A DNA stretch of 64,000 nt from Multifurca ochricompacta (GCA_022496185.1 WTXG01000073.1:1-64000), one strand, 5' to 3'; counted from the stretch's first letter, positions 32,107 to 44,534 are shown. A program made the numbers and translations. The notes: generated by a model from the sequence alone, not told the origin.

Positions 32107-34240
32107 GTTTTTTTGTTTTTTTTTTGTAATTGACTTCATAACACACTTGCGGGATGGTGCCCAATCATGCAGCCACATCAGGAGAAACAATGTAGCTACT
32201 ACTACTACAGACAATGAGTGGGAGCAACAACAAAATGATTTTATAATGCGCTTGCAGGATGGTGCCCAATCGTGCAGCCACATCAGGAAACAATGTAGCT
32301 ACTACTACTACAGACAATAAATGGGAGTGACAACAAAGTGTCATGGTGTAAAACCTGGGAGAAAAAAACAGTGTAAACTAAGGTAAATGGCCATCCGAAA
32401 CAGAGACTATTTGAGAACAAAGAAAGAAAAAACTTACCAAGTCCTACATATCCACCAGCAAACTCAATCTGGCTCGCATGGTTGACGGGAAGTGATGGGC
32501 TTGACAAACATTCCACTTCTTGGTAGCTGCTGTCCAGAGTGGGTGATTGGAGCCATTGGGAGGCCGGTCTATTGACAGGGAGTAGGTGTGGTAGTCACTG
32601 CCAGCCGTGTTCTCAGAGGGAGCCGCGCAGGCATGGTCACAGAGTCATTCCTCATGCCAATTGTCATAGGCACGGAAGCAGGAGAGGGTACGCCACTTCA
32701 GAGAAGGGCATTCGTCCAGGTCACGAAGGGACGTTGTTGTTGAACAGGCATGGTGCGCAGCATACTGACTGTAAGAGTTAGCAGTTTAGGCTAGACAAAG
32801 ACAAGTTAACTTCAGAGGTAGAAGAAACTCTATTATACTATACTACTGACCTAGACAAAGACAAGTTACTATTAGGAGTGTTAGTCTCAAGGTATGATAG
32901 TAAGTAAGAGAAGGGACTTACACTTCAGAGGTAGAAGAAACTCTGAAGTGTAAGAGACGAAACAGACACCCTTATATACCCCAAGGGATGGTCTGTGTGC
33001 ACTGGGAATAAGTCCACAGGTGCCGGATAAAGTCCAAACAATAAATAGAGGGAGAAAGGCCATTGGCCATTTACAGAAATCACATGTTACATGGTGCACC
33101 AGTCAGCTACTGCAGAATGTGAGAAAGAAAGTAATAATGATAATGTAAAAAGTCCGGAACTCCGGTATCTAATCTAATCTACAAAGTAGCTAATCTAATC
33201 ACCTGATGCCTGAAGCATCACCAAACATCTCCTGTGTTCAACAGTTGTCATGCAGGAATGGGCAGCAGCCTTTGAGGAAGCCATCATGGGATGGTAAGTC
33301 TTGACTGCTGGAATCCACATGAACTTGAGGTGGGTCTGGGAAAGTTGACAGCAAAGTGGAGAGTGACCACTGGAAAAGCACGAAGTCGCCAGTGAACTTG
33401 CGTGGGTCATGCAAGCGGAGGGAGAGGAGGAAGGAAGAAGAGGAGGCAGTCAGTACCACAGACAGAGGAACCAAGGACTCACCCAGAAAATTGCAGAGCC
33501 AGCTCATGGTGCGAGCCAGCCCAAACAACTCCATGTCAGCCCTAGTGACTCCCAAGCCCCAACACCACTCCATGATCCACTCACCCCATTGATCCATAAG
33601 GGTCGCTGCAGTGGCCCCCACTACCTTTTTGTCACCACAGCCTGCGCTGGATAGGGACATGGCAACATGTACGAGGATGACTGATGCATGTGGCTGGGAA
33701 AGATGCGTGGTGAGGGCATCCTTGCTGAGTTGAGGGTGGGTAACCCCATCGTAGGAGACATGGTCGCCCCACTCTGGGAGTTCCCAGGGGGCAAGTGCAA
33801 GCACATCCACTGGGCAGGCCAGTGGAGGGGTGTGCGCTGCCAGCATCGTAAGCGGTGTGGGTCGTGCTGGCTGCGTGTGTCGTCAAGGCTGAGACAAGGG
33901 GGCCCAAATAGCATCATCTGCCTCAGTGGAAAGGCAGATGGACGGTTGGGACCAGGGAGGGAGGGATGAGTAGCGGAGTGAAGTGGTGTCTGTGAGCTTC
34001 TGCATATAGTGAGTCATGGAGAGAAGGCATACCAGTTCATGGGAGCCATGTGGAAAGACCCAGAGACCACTTTGACCATGTGGTTGGTGACTCCCTGTAG
34101 GAGCTTGATCAAGCCAGCAGCTTGTTTGGATCGGACCCAGAGCTGGGAGCCATAGGTGAGGACAGGGTGGCAAATGGCATTCAGAGCAAGACACCAGTTG
34201 GCCATGCAAACCAATCGGAGGGAAGCACGTGGACAGCAGC
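32107..34240 (-). mobile_element. LINE-B: 5'-truncated LINE with a solo LTR inside
   Basis: The 3' end is the plus-strand T run at about 32,107-32,127, preceded on the minus strand by the GCATGATTGGGCACC tail. Frames on the minus strand carry NAICHPVLTYGSQLW (34,170), the RNase-H-like region (VDVLALAPWELPEWG, about 33,800), and WRTLSCFRAYDNWHEE and GSNHPLWTAATKKW (32,690-32,500). It is the same family as LINE-A, broken by frameshifts and stops. The endonuclease and RT core are absent. Confidence 0.75.
32770..33243. mobile_element. LTR-like insertion in LINE-B, no target duplication seen
   Basis: 474 bp with ends TGTAAGAGTTAGC and CCTGTGTTCAACA, interrupting LINE-B between the RNase-H-like region and its C-terminal part. 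Flanks CTGAC and GTTGT do not match. It contains two copies of ACTTCAGAGGTAGAAGAAACTC. The absence of a duplication may mean recombination between copies or mis-set ends. Confidence 0.55.
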
Positions 34241-34476
34241 ACTCAAGTGACTGTTATTCTGTGCTTCTGTGCATTTCTGTGCATTTCGGAAAACGGGCCT
34301 GGTCAGACCCGAGGAGATAAGATTGTGTGACTGTCCTGCATTTTCGGCATACAGTTCCACTTCCTTCATGTGCCCCTTTGCCTTGTACCCAGTACCTCTC
34401 ATTCTAACCCACTTTTGTCATACGATAAGTATAAATAGTTACTGTGTGCATACATTGTACTAGTAAATAATGCCAG
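34241..34476. other. unclassified repeat-like spacer
   Basis: Contains GTGCATTTCTGTGCATTTCGGAAAACGGGCC, recalling the R1 core, and a TATA-like AAGTATAAATAG at about 34,430. No coding signal. Confidence 0.3.
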
Positions 34477-35780
34477 TCAAATCAAATCCCAATCTTCCTC
34501 AAGCTCCTCCTCCTCTCCCTCAACCTCTGGGAGGATAGTTGCAGCTTTTACATCACTATTCTTGACATATCCCAGCTTGCTCCATTCCCCAACCATCATC
34601 AAAGCTCAAGTTGACTGAATTGAGAGGCAAGAGTGGAGGTGCGACAAAAGAATGCGGCCTGTGCTGAAAACATGCTCAACATTCACAGATGTTGCTGAAA
34701 TATGTGTATTAGTAGACTCAAAAACCCTTATAACAATTCCATTACTTACCTGGTATTGTGAGATAATCCATTGCCATTCAAGAAAGCCACAGGTACATGG
34801 GTTGATGCTCATACCACCAAGCAAGAACATCCTTTACATACTCAGGGTCTGTGCTGAGGAAGCACTCCAACTCATCTTGCAGATTTGAGGGTTTGGGTGC
34901 AGCAAGTGCAGGGAGATTGTCGAAGATGTTCCTTGAGGGCGATTCTGTGGGCTATGGATTCAATGTTAATGTTAATACTTGGATCACAATGTAAGATTAT
35001 TAGTACTTACTTCTTCAAACATCTCTTTATCTTCGTCTACTGGAACAGCTTTGTAGGTGCCCTCAAATTGGTCTCGAACAATTTTCAGTGATGTTTTGAT
35101 CCACTCCTCTGTCCAGCCAGCATTTCTGAAATACTCTAGTTTATGTTGAGGGTGGAGAACTAGGGAAATGATTGACTGAATGTGTAATGTTGTAGCAATG
35201 CAAGTACATACCCATAGCAATCCTATAAACTTCAGAAAGATCAGTTTTGCTGTAGTACCAGTTAAGGGTTTTCTTTGCCATTGTGAGTGCAGCTTGAATA
35301 GACAAAGGATACTGTGGATTGAGTGCATTGGTGGCAAGAACCTCATCAATGCGGTCCATGGCAGGAATGACCATTGTGATGTTTGGAATGCCATCACAAG
35401 AGAAAAAGAGTGTTGCATCTTTGAAGATCTGGACAGAATGAGTAAAAGAATCAAACAAGGTATGAAAATTCACCTTTAGAACCTGGCACAGCTGACGAGC
35501 TATCTCCCATTCATTCACATCCATCTCGTACTGCCTCAGCTTCATCTCCTGGTCACCAGTGATAATGTCCAGTGCTTCAGAATATGTCACAGCAAAGTCT
35601 AGCATGTCATACATCGAGTTCCATCAGGTGGACACGTCCTGGGGCATCATACAACAACTGAGATTGAGGTCTTTGAGAGTGGAAACCCATTTTGGGAGGA
35701 TGAGCATTGATGAGTTTTTGATCATGAATGCTATCTTGTGGATCTAGCATGGGTGCTTAGTCAGAGATCTACAGCATTAG
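34477..35780 (-). pseudogene. hAT transposase, C-terminal half, inactivated
   Basis: Seen on the minus strand: AFMIKNSSMLILPKWV, WNSMYDMLDFAV, VYRIAMGMYLHCYN (exons 35,740-35,200), LEYFRNAGWTEEW, then the dimerisation region MAMDYLTIP|ATSVNVEHVFS rebuilt across a GTAAGT..TTTCAG intron at about 34,690-34,750, and the C-terminus EWSKLGYVKNSDVKAATILP ending at 34,477. This is the conserved C-terminal half of agaricomycete hAT transposases. Two in-frame TGA stops occur where the family has Arg: VST-stop-WNSM (about 35,626) and QST-stop-ALMM (about 34,616), both fitting CGA to TGA. The 5' half is missing, cut at 35,780 by the gypsy LTR. Dead copy. Confidence 0.8.
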
Positions 35781-36364
35781 TGTTACGAACAGGGCCTAGC
35801 AGCCCTATTTTCTTTACTCTTCCCAACAGGGATCCCACTCGTCCACCGACACTTCACTTCCTTATTACGTCTCCCTCCTGGGACCCCTCACATGCACTGC
35901 TTCCATCCCCGTGACTGTTGTTTGGACTTGTATACTTACTGTTTGCCTATGATTACTTTTGCTTATCTCCTTATCTCTATGACCAGACACTTACTTAATT
36001 CCCTATCAGAAGCCAGGCTTTATGCCCTCCGCTTTCATATCTTTGGGCCCACATGACTCCGTTATCTTTATCTATAGATGCCCATCCATTTACGTATATA
36101 AGTCCATCCTAGCTACACTGTAGACCTCAGACTCGACTTATTGAATACATCAGTGTTTGTCTTTTGGACTCCCCCTTGAAATCCTCTGACTCATCCGTCT
36201 CAGTGCTTTCGGCACTTTCCACTCAGCATCGTCTTAGGGAACAGCCCCTTTGACTTTGACTCGTCCCCCTTTAAACTCCAAGAGGCCTTATTGACCTCTT
36301 ATCTGAAACCCTTGACCAACGCTGTCGCACAAGTCATGCGGAACATCCCACACTGGACATAACA
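35781..36364 (+). repeat. Gypsy-A 5' LTR
   Basis: TGTTACGAACAGG...CTGGACATAACA, 584 bp, clearly homologous to the solo LTR 42,440-43,021. The left flank is hAT sequence. Confidence 0.88.
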
Positions 36365-36383
36365 TCAAGTCGAGTCTCTCACA

Positions 36384-37898
36384 GTGGCTTCCAGCCGCAG
36401 TCAGACCCTCTTCCAAGAAGAACTCATTGAGTGCAGAGACGAGAATAATCTTTCACAGCAAGTACTTGGCTCTGCTGCCTGGAAAGACTTTGAATCCGAG
36501 TTTGGATACTACGTCTATCACGACAGAAGATACCAACCAGTAGAATACGACAACAAGAAAAGAGTTTGGTATTGCATCCGATATTCAGATAGCCAACACT
36601 CTTGGGTCACTACAAGACCTGCCCCACCCGAATTTGGACTAGGCCCGTGGAGAGAAAACCCTCCAGCCATTGTCATGGACTCTGAACCAGAAGAGTACGT
36701 AGAAGAACCCAGTGAAGAAGAAGCACCAGCATTAGCAGTGTCTACGTCTCTGGTTGCACCGGAAGTTGTCACGATCAGAGCCCCTGCTTTGACAACTCCA
36801 CAGATATTGACACAGTCTACACGAACTATCACCTCATCCCGTCAACCCATGTCTACCATTGCCGCCCAACTCCCAGATCCTGCCCCACCAGCCCCTGTGG
36901 TGGCACCACCAAACATTCCTCCTCCATCGGGACGACTGTCAGGAGTGCTACCCCAGACATTCACCAGAGACCGCTTGCAGAGCAAGAAGTTCATGTTGGA
37001 GTTCACGACCTTCAAGAACTTCAACCATGATGTCCCACAGATTGTCAACCCGTTCCAGCATGCCAATCTGTTCCTCTCCTTAATCTGAGGAGACGCGGTA
37101 GACAATTGGACCATGGAACAGTTGGAATGGTTGAATAAACAGGTTGAGAGCGGGCATCATACCACAAGCAAAGGCCTTTGGGAGACCATCACTGAAAGGT
37201 TCAAAGACGCTTTCACAGATGGGCAGGCCAAGCAGAAGGCAGCCTGGGAGTTGAAATCCCTTAGAATGGAAAAAGGCAAATTGGATGCATACGTCACCAA
37301 GTTCAGAAGTCTGGCCAATAGAGCTGGCTATGACACAGATGAGGAGGCCACACTGGACCTCTTTTCGCAAGGACTACCCAACCCACTAGTCAAAAACATT
37401 ATACAGTTCCATCATCCTCATGATTGGGACACTTGGGTTGATGCTGCCCGACGGCAGCAACAAGACTACCTGGACTTCCAGACATGATTTGGAGTCGACA
37501 CCAAAAAAGGAAAAACCAGAGATCAGTGGAAGGCCACCTTCAGAGTAAAACCTGCCCAGCATACCCAGCGGGATCCAAATGCTATGGATACCTCTGTGGA
37601 TCGAGTCTGAGCTCGGGCAGCACTCACAGAAGATGAGCAGCAGGCATTAATGAAGGAAGGGCGATGCTTTCGCTGTAGGGCATTAGGACATATGTCTCGA
37701 GATTGTCCCAAAAAGGGGGTATGTGCCACCACAGCAACCATCACACCAGAAAGCCCCACTCAGAATAACCCACCCACCGTAGACAAGAGGTCAAAAGAAG
37801 AGAAAGCCCAGGATATATGGGCTAATATGATGAAAGAGAGCAAGGAAGTGCACGCCATCTTGGTAGAGAAAGCATTTGTGAAAAAGGATTTTTGTTAG
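36384..37898 (+). pseudogene. gypsy Gag with zinc knuckle (Gypsy-A)
   Basis: N-terminal part LIECRDENNLSQQVL to VNPFQHANLFLS (36,384-37,083), then a capsid-like part in another frame (MEQLEWLNKQVESGHH, GKLDAYVTKFRSLANRAGY, DLFSQGLPNPLVKNI) from 37,113. The nucleocapsid knuckle CFRCRALGHMSRDC is at about 37,670-37,711. In-frame TGA stops interrupt after DFQT (37,485) and after SVDRV (37,607). Known: gypsy Gag forms the particle and binds RNA. The capsid and knuckle assignment is secure. The first 36,384 codon is GTG, so the true start is uncertain. Confidence 0.82.
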
Positions 37899-37959
37899 GC
37901 TCAAACCCATCGGCCTGGGCGTGAGCACTCCATGTCACCTCTGTGTATGCTAGTCGATT

Positions 37960-40447
37960 CAAATTGTTAAAAATACCAGTTCATTTTGAAACTACACAGA
38001 GGACAGCTGACCAAGATATCTTAGTGGACTCTGGAGCCATGGACAATTTTATTCATCCATGACTAATCAGAACGATGGGTCTGGGGAGGCTAGCACTTCC
38101 CCAGGAAAAGAACATTTGGAATATTGACAGAACAGCCAATCGCACTGGAAAGATCACCCACTACACAGACCTGAACGTCCAGGTTGGAGAAATGACAAAG
38201 GTCATTCACTTCTTGATTACGGATCTAGGAGACGAAGATCTTGTCTTGGGATACCCGTGGCTTGCGGCCTTTGAACCAAAGATTAACTGGGCTGATGCGA
38301 CCATGGATAAGGACTTGTACCCAACCATTATCACGTCGCTGGGCTACGATTATGCGATCAGGCATCCAGTAATCAGGACGACACGAACAGAAGAAGGGGA
38401 TGACCCTGGTCGATGTTATATCACCAAAGCATCAGAACTGGCCCAGAAAGCCATGCAGGGACAAGCTGAGAAGACTTACCATGATGTAGTGCCAAGTGTC
38501 TATCAGCGACACTGGAAGGTGTTCTCTGAGGAAGAATCACATCGCTTTCCCCCAGAGCAACCATGGGACCACACCATTGACCTCCTCCCAGACACCCCAG
38601 CTGCTATAGACTGCAAAGTCTATCTGCTGTCCCAGACCAAGCAGATGGCACTTACTGAATTCCTTGAAGAACACTTAGCCAAGGGATATATTCGCCCATC
38701 CAAGTCACAGTATGCCTCACCCTTCTTCTTCATCAAGAAGAAGGACAGCAAGCTGCGACCAGTCCAGGACTACCAGAAGATTAATATGTATACTGTAAAG
38801 AACACCTATCCCCTGCCCCTCATCTCCAAACTCATTGACACCATGTGGGATAAATCCCTCTTTTCAAAAATGGACATACGTTGGGGTTACAATAATGTTA
38901 GAATCAAGGAAGGCGACCAGTGCAAAGCGGCATTCAAAACGAACCAAGGATTGTTCGAACTGAATGTCATGTTCTTCGGGCTTACGAATTCACCGGCAAC
39001 ATTCCAATCCATGATGAATCACATCTTCCAAGACCTCATCCTTACCAGTGAAGTGGTGGTCTACATGGATGACATCTTGGTTGCCACCACCAATGATTTA
39101 AATCACCACCAAAAACGAGTGCATCAGGTGCTAGATATATTGCATGAACATGATCTGTACCTCAAACCTGCAAAATGCTCCTTTGAACAGCAAAGCGTCG
39201 AGTACTTGGGAGTGATCCTGGAGGGAGGGCAAGTGTGTATGGACCCTGTTAAGGTACAAGGAATTCGGGAATGGCCAACACCAACTTGTGTCAAGGATGT
39301 CCAATCCTTTATTGGATTCTGTAACTTCTACCAGCATTTCGTTAAAGGATTCTTGGGCATAGCACGACCCTTAAATGACCTCCTGAAAAAGGATGTGCCA
39401 TGGCATTGGAGTGCCAAACAACAACAGGCATTCGAGCGGATTAGAGATCTGGTTGGCTCAGAACCAGTACTCATCCAACCTGACCTGAGTTGCCCCTTCG
39501 AGCTGGAAGTGGACGCCTCCCATTTCGCAAATGGGGCAGTGCTGTATCAAAGGGACAGCTTGCAAGCACTTCACCCAGTGGCATACTACTCAGAAACCTT
39601 CTCATCAGCCAAGTGAAATTACGACATTTGGGACCAGGAACTCCTAGCCATAGTCAAAGCACTACGGCATTGGCAGCCATACCTTGCAGGGAATCCTCAC
39701 AAAACAGTCATCTACACTGACCATTCTAACCTGTTGTACTGGAAAGAGCCCCACAAGATCAGCCAACGTGTAGCACGAGAGGTCCTAGAACTTGAGGAGT
39801 ATGACTTTACCCTGAAGCACATCGCAGGAAGTCAGAATGCGCGGGCAGAATGCACTATCACGAAGGCCAGACATGCACACAGGGGAAGATGACAATGACC
39901 ATGTAACCATCCTCCCAGAAGAGGTGTTCGCAAAGACAGCCATAGTCAGCCTTCATGATATGGACCTGTGGGCACAGGTCTCACAAAACATGAACCCAGA
40001 ATTATGCCACTCATGGGCTGACACACATAACCTGAAAGAGATTAATGGTCTTTGGTGGAAGGATGGAGATCGTCTTGTTGTCACTGGTGGCAACAACATT
40101 AAGAGGGGGGTGATCCATTTTCACCACGATCTCCCTTCTGCTGGTCACCTGGGCATTGCCAATACTTACGCTCTTGCCAAACGTGACTACTGGTGGCCCA
40201 ACATGAAAAAGGATGTTGAAGACTACGTGAAGGGATGCACAGACTGCCAAGCTAATAAAGTAAATACGCACCCGCATCCTCCGGCGATGCTTCCCATCAC
40301 TCCCACTGTGTCTCTGCCATTCCAAACAATTGCCATGGATTTCATAGTCAAACTACCCAACTCTAAAGGCTTTGACTCCATTTTGACCATCACAGACCAT
40401 GACTACTCCAAAGCAGCGCTCTTTATACCATGCAAGGAGTCCATCAC
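37960..40447 (+). pseudogene. gypsy Pol: protease-RT-RNase H-integrase, truncated
   Basis: Seen in order: the protease motif LVDSGAMDNFIHP (about 38,020-38,060, followed by a TGA stop), then a 513-residue open stretch with RT motifs (YASPFFFIKKKDSKLRPVQD, FSKMDIRWGYNNVRI, YMDD at about 39,065) and RNase H start VDASHFANGAVLY. A TGA at 39,614 interrupts before NYDIWDQELLAIV. A frameshift near 39,838 leads into integrase, with an HHCC zinc site (HHDLPSAGHLG, CTDCQANK) and core start IAMDFIVKLP. Truncated in the integrase core at 40,447. RT and RNase H residues look intact, but the protein cannot be made. Confidence 0.88.
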
Positions 40448-41692
40448 TGTTACGACCCTACTCTTTTTCCTGACCCTGCACACCATGCCTTATTCTTTGC
40501 ACCATCCTTGATCTCCTCCTTCTCTGGACCACTCTTTGATGCCCTTGGCCTGTTGCCTTGGGACCTTCCTTGATGCCTGTGGCCTGTGTGCCCAGGACCC
40601 TACCCTGATTCCTGTGACATTGTTCATAGGACTGACCTCCCATGCTGCCATTTACACCTAACCTGCTGGTAGTTATGCTGCTACACTGTTGGATGTACAC
40701 CACCCTTCCTTGCTGCCTTGGCTTATGCCTTGGCCACTGCTCCTGACCCTGTCCCTGTGCTTGACACCCATAGGAACCCCTGACATTGTCCCTGCCAATC
40801 TGACCAGTCCAGACAACTAGACAACTTTGGCTTGTACTTGACCCTCTGCCAGTCATGTGACTCCTGGCCATGTGATCCTTGACCATGTGATCCCTGACCA
40901 TGTGACTTTGGACCATGTGATCCCTGACCCTGATCACAGCATCTTCATCTGATCATTTACCCCTTTCTGATCACATGGCCCATCTGGCTTATCATTCGCT
41001 TCTCTGATTCCTGTGGGAGTATTCCCACATCCACCCTGACTCCTGTGGGACCTGTTATCTCCCCATTTACCCCTGACCCTGGTGGGAATCCTCCCACACT
41101 GATATGACTCCTGTGGGGCTGTCCCACATGATTATGCTTCTGATAAGGCTTATCCTTATCATGGACTATATTTGACATCTTATCTGCTATTGGATGATAA
41201 GGACTCTGACCCTGTTCCTGATTAGCTACAAACCAGATCCCCATACAGTATATAAGACCCTGTAGACAGTTTGTACAACCCTAGATTTGACCTCTTGGGC
41301 CTTCAGCCTAGAGATCTTAGACCCCAATACATCAGAAGCCTTTTCCCCTCTTTTTGCGTCCTTGAGATCCCTGCAGGGACCCCCATTGCCTCTGGCAATG
41401 GGTGTGTACCCTTCCCTTTGAACCCCTCTGCCATTCCCCAGGGCTCCAGTGTGCTTGGTGTGCTTCCGGCACAGCAACTGGGCCCTGTCCCCACTTAACA
41501 GCCTTAGGGGATTAGCTCCCTTTGGCTGGCTCATCCCGTCTCCCTCTGTGCTTGATTATAGCACCAAACCTTAACCGATTCCGAAGCTAGACAGTGCCCA
41601 GAGTCTAGCCTTATTGTGCTAGGCTCATGGCTGAGGTAATGGACCCGCGCCGACCCGTGCATGCCGCACAGAACGCTCTGCTGAGCGTAACA
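40448..41692 (+). mobile_element. solo LTR joining a gypsy to a copia element, no TSD
   Basis: TGTTACGACC...GAGCGTAACA, 1,245 bp, the same family as 24,029-25,294. The left flank (ATCAC) is gypsy integrase and the right flank (GCCCT) is copia integrase, with no duplication. It contains repeated CCATGTGATCCCTGA units (40,850-40,935). This is the expected product of recombination between LTRs inserted at two different sites. Confidence 0.88.
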
Positions 41693-44124
41693 GCCCTGGA
41701 GGACTCCACCCCTGATGAAGCTTGGAGTGGCAATAAACCTGACGTTTCCCGTTTGCATGTTTTTGGCTGCAGAGCATTTGTGCACATCCCAGCGAAGTAT
41801 CACACCAAGCTCAGTGCGCGGTCCATCTTGTGCACATTCTTGGGGTATGCTTGGAGTCGCAAAGCTTATCGTCTAGTGCATCGCCCAATGGGCCATTTCT
41901 ACGAGTCGTGCGACGTTGTATTCAATGAAGGGGGGCCAGCCAGTGAAAGAGTTGTCATCAAATTCGACGATACAGAGCCCAGTGAGGGCGATAAAAACAA
42001 AAACATTATAGAGCCACTACCTAATACACCAGTGCAAAACCCTAGCCAACTTCAGCAAGGTAGCGACAGCGAAGTAGAAAGTGCACTCACAGAGACCCCT
42101 GCATCCGCACTGACATCGACACCAACACCTATCACCACCCGACCAAAGCGAACCGTGTGCCCCCCTATCCGTGACAATGACCCTTGTTACTCTGTTAGTT
42201 CCTACAAAACAAAAGGGAACCCTACAGAGCAAGCCAACATCACACAGCCCAAGTTAGCAAGTGACCCACACACCTTCAAAGAAGCTATGGCGTGACCCAA
42301 CGCTGGCAAATGGGAAGCTGCTTGCCAGGAAGAGATGCGATCATTCGAGTCCATGGGAGTGTATGAAGTTGTCGAACGTCCCAAAGGGCGCAAGGTGGTT
42401 GGCAGCAAATGGGTGTTCCGCACGAAGCGTGGGCCAACTTGTTACGACCAGGGCCCAGCAGCCCTATTTTCTTTACCCTCCCCAACAGGGACCCCACTCG
42501 CCCACCGATGCTACACTTCCTTATTACCTCTCCCTCCTGGGACCCCTCACATGCATTACTCCCGTCCCTGTGACTGTTATTTGGACTGGTGTACTTACTG
42601 TTTGCTTATGCTTGCCCTTTCTTATCTCCTTATCGCTACGACCGGACACTTACTTAATTCCCTATCAGAAGCCCAGCTTTATGCCCTACGCTTTCGTATA
42701 TTTGGGCCCACATGACTCTGTTTTCTTATCTCATAGACACCCATTCGATTACATATATAAGTCCACTGTAACTACAATGTAGACCTCAGACTCGACTTAT
42801 TGAATACATCAGTGTTAGTCTTTCGGACCTCCCTTTGGAACCTCTGACTCGATCGTCTCAGTGCTTCCGGCACTTTCCACTCAACATCGTCACTAGGGAA
42901 CAGCCCCTTTGACATTGACTCATCCACTTTGAACTCCAAGGGGTCCTATTGACCTCTTATCTAAACGAACGAACAATGCTGTCGCACAAGTTGTGCGGAA
43001 TGTCTCACACCAGACGTAACACAACTGGAGAGGTCTTGAGGCACAAGGCTCATATCGTCGCACAGGGTTTCACTCAAGTCAAAGGAGTTGACTATGATGA
43101 AACATTCACCCCAGTGGCAAAGTTTGCATCGCTTCATGCAATCCTCGCACTAGTGACCAAATACAACCTGGAAGTTCACCAAATGGATGTGAAGTCAGCA
43201 TACCTGAACAGTGAACTAAAAGAAGAAATTTACATGGAGCCACCTCCCGGTTTTGACGTTCCTGAGGGGATGGTACTCCAACTCATCAAGGCAGTCTACG
43301 GAACAAAACAAGGCAGCCACGTTTGGTATCAAGACATCAGAGCTAAGCTTGAAAGCATAGGATACCAACGCACCGAAGCCGACCACGCAGTTTTTGTCCG
43401 CCGCAGAAACCCAAAGTCATCCATCATTGCCCTCTATGTTGACGACATTACTATGGTGTCAAAGAACTTAAGAGAGATCAATGAGGACAAAGAGGCGCTC
43501 AGGAAGGCCTATGAGATGACTGACCTGGGCAAAATCACCTGGATTCTTGGGATGCACATCACGCGCGACTGTGAGGCCGGATGGATGGCACTCTCTCAAG
43601 AAAAATATATCGAAGAAATCTTGATGTGTTTTGGAAAATCTGACATGCAACCCATTAGCACCCCCACCCTCGCAAATGAGCATCTAAAGAAGCTCAACTC
43701 ACCTACAGTTGACATCAAAAGGTACCAGCAAGCAATTGGCGCCTTGATGTACCCTATGCTCGGCACCCGTCCTGACCTAGCATACACTATTGCAGTGCTT
43801 GGGAGGCATGCTGTGAACCCTGGGGAAGAGCATGAGCAAGCTCTAAATCGTGCTTTCCATTACCTTAGAGCTATGAGCAGCGCGAAGCTTGTCTTCAAAT
43901 GTGATGCACCTAAGGGAACTGAGCTGTATGGCTATGTTGATGCTGACTGGGCCAGTGATGTGAACGATTGGAAGTCAACATCTGGTTTTGTTTTCCTACT
44001 TGCTGGAGGAGCAATTAGCTGGAGCTCCAAGAAGCAACCATCCATCGTGCTATCGAGTACTGAAGCCGAGTATATTGCTGGAGCCCATGCTGCAAAAGAA
44101 GCTGTCTGGTTATGTTGGTTACTA
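41693..44124 (+). pseudogene. copia integrase C-terminus-RT-RNase H (Copia-C)
   Basis: Integrase C-terminal region (SRLHVFGCRAFVHIPAKYH, YESCDVVFNEGGP), a Ser/Thr-rich linker, a TGA after KEAMA (42,293) and one frame slip lead to WVFRTKRGPT. There a solo LTR intervenes and the frame resumes with GEVLRHKAHIVAQGF. From 43,020 the RT and RNase H frame is open for over 360 residues: HQMDVKSAYLNSEL (motif A), YVDD at about 43,437, LDH-like DADWASDVNDWKS and LSSTEAEYIAGAH of RNase H. It stops at the R1 repeat (44,126), losing the last 80 or so residues compared with Copia-B. RT catalytic residues are intact, but the unit is not functional. Confidence 0.88.
42440..43021 (+). mobile_element. solo gypsy LTR inside Copia-C
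   Basis: 582 bp, TGTTACGACCAGG...CAGACGTAACA, homologous to the Gypsy-A LTR. A perfect 5-bp duplication CAACT (42,435-42,439 and 43,022-43,026) flanks it, and removal restores the copia frame KRGPTGEVLRHKA. Confidence 0.92.
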
Positions 44125-44125
44125 G

Positions 44126-44428
44126 TAGTGATTGGCAGGGGTAACCCTGGGGTATCCTTGTTGGTACCCGTACCTGTACCCATACCCGTCACTATGGGTA
44201 CGGGTAACCCGCGGGTCACCTGTGAAAACGCATGCAAGTTCTTTACTTGCATCGTGCATTTCGGATAACTGGCCCGGGCCTTCCCGGACCAAGAAGATAC
44301 ACAACGCGTTCATTTGTGGCTGCTTAAGATCCCTCAATGACTCTTGTTTTATGTTTAGAAGATCAAGATAATTAATTATTCCATTTTTATTTTATTATTC
44401 TGCTTTCAATTTTATACAAGCACAACTA
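44126..44428 (+). repeat. R1 repeat, copy B
   Basis: TAGTGATTGGCAGGGGTAAC start, GGGTAY hairpin, GCAAGTTCTTTACTTGC core, tail TATACAAGCACAACT. Collinear with copy A at 31,787. It interrupts the Copia-C RNase H. Confidence 0.65.
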
Positions 44429-44534
44429 AAATCCAGTATACAGCAATGATTAGATAGGATGTTATAGAACATTGATGAAAAGCCTGTCAGATAATTACAC
44501 AGAATGCAAAAAAAATTGATGAACACATAGAAAT

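Larger units (their letters stand above)
35781..40447 (+). mobile_element. Gypsy-A: Ty3/gypsy element, 3' end lost
   Basis: A 584-bp 5' LTR is followed by gag and pol in gypsy order (PR-RT-RNase H-IN). It ends abruptly inside integrase at 40,447, where an unrelated LTR begins. The 3' LTR is absent at this place; a solo LTR of the same family lies at 42,440. Confidence 0.9.

Noticed and set aside
32765..33248. Target duplication for the LTR-like insertion in LINE-B
   Set aside because: Flanks CTGAC and GTTGT do not match, and shifting the ends by a few bases did not give a pair.
1..35780. The two hAT fragments as halves of one transposase gene
   Set aside because: They are over 33 kb apart with unrelated insertions between, both on the minus strand but with the N-terminal part on the wrong side for one gene; separate copies are simpler.
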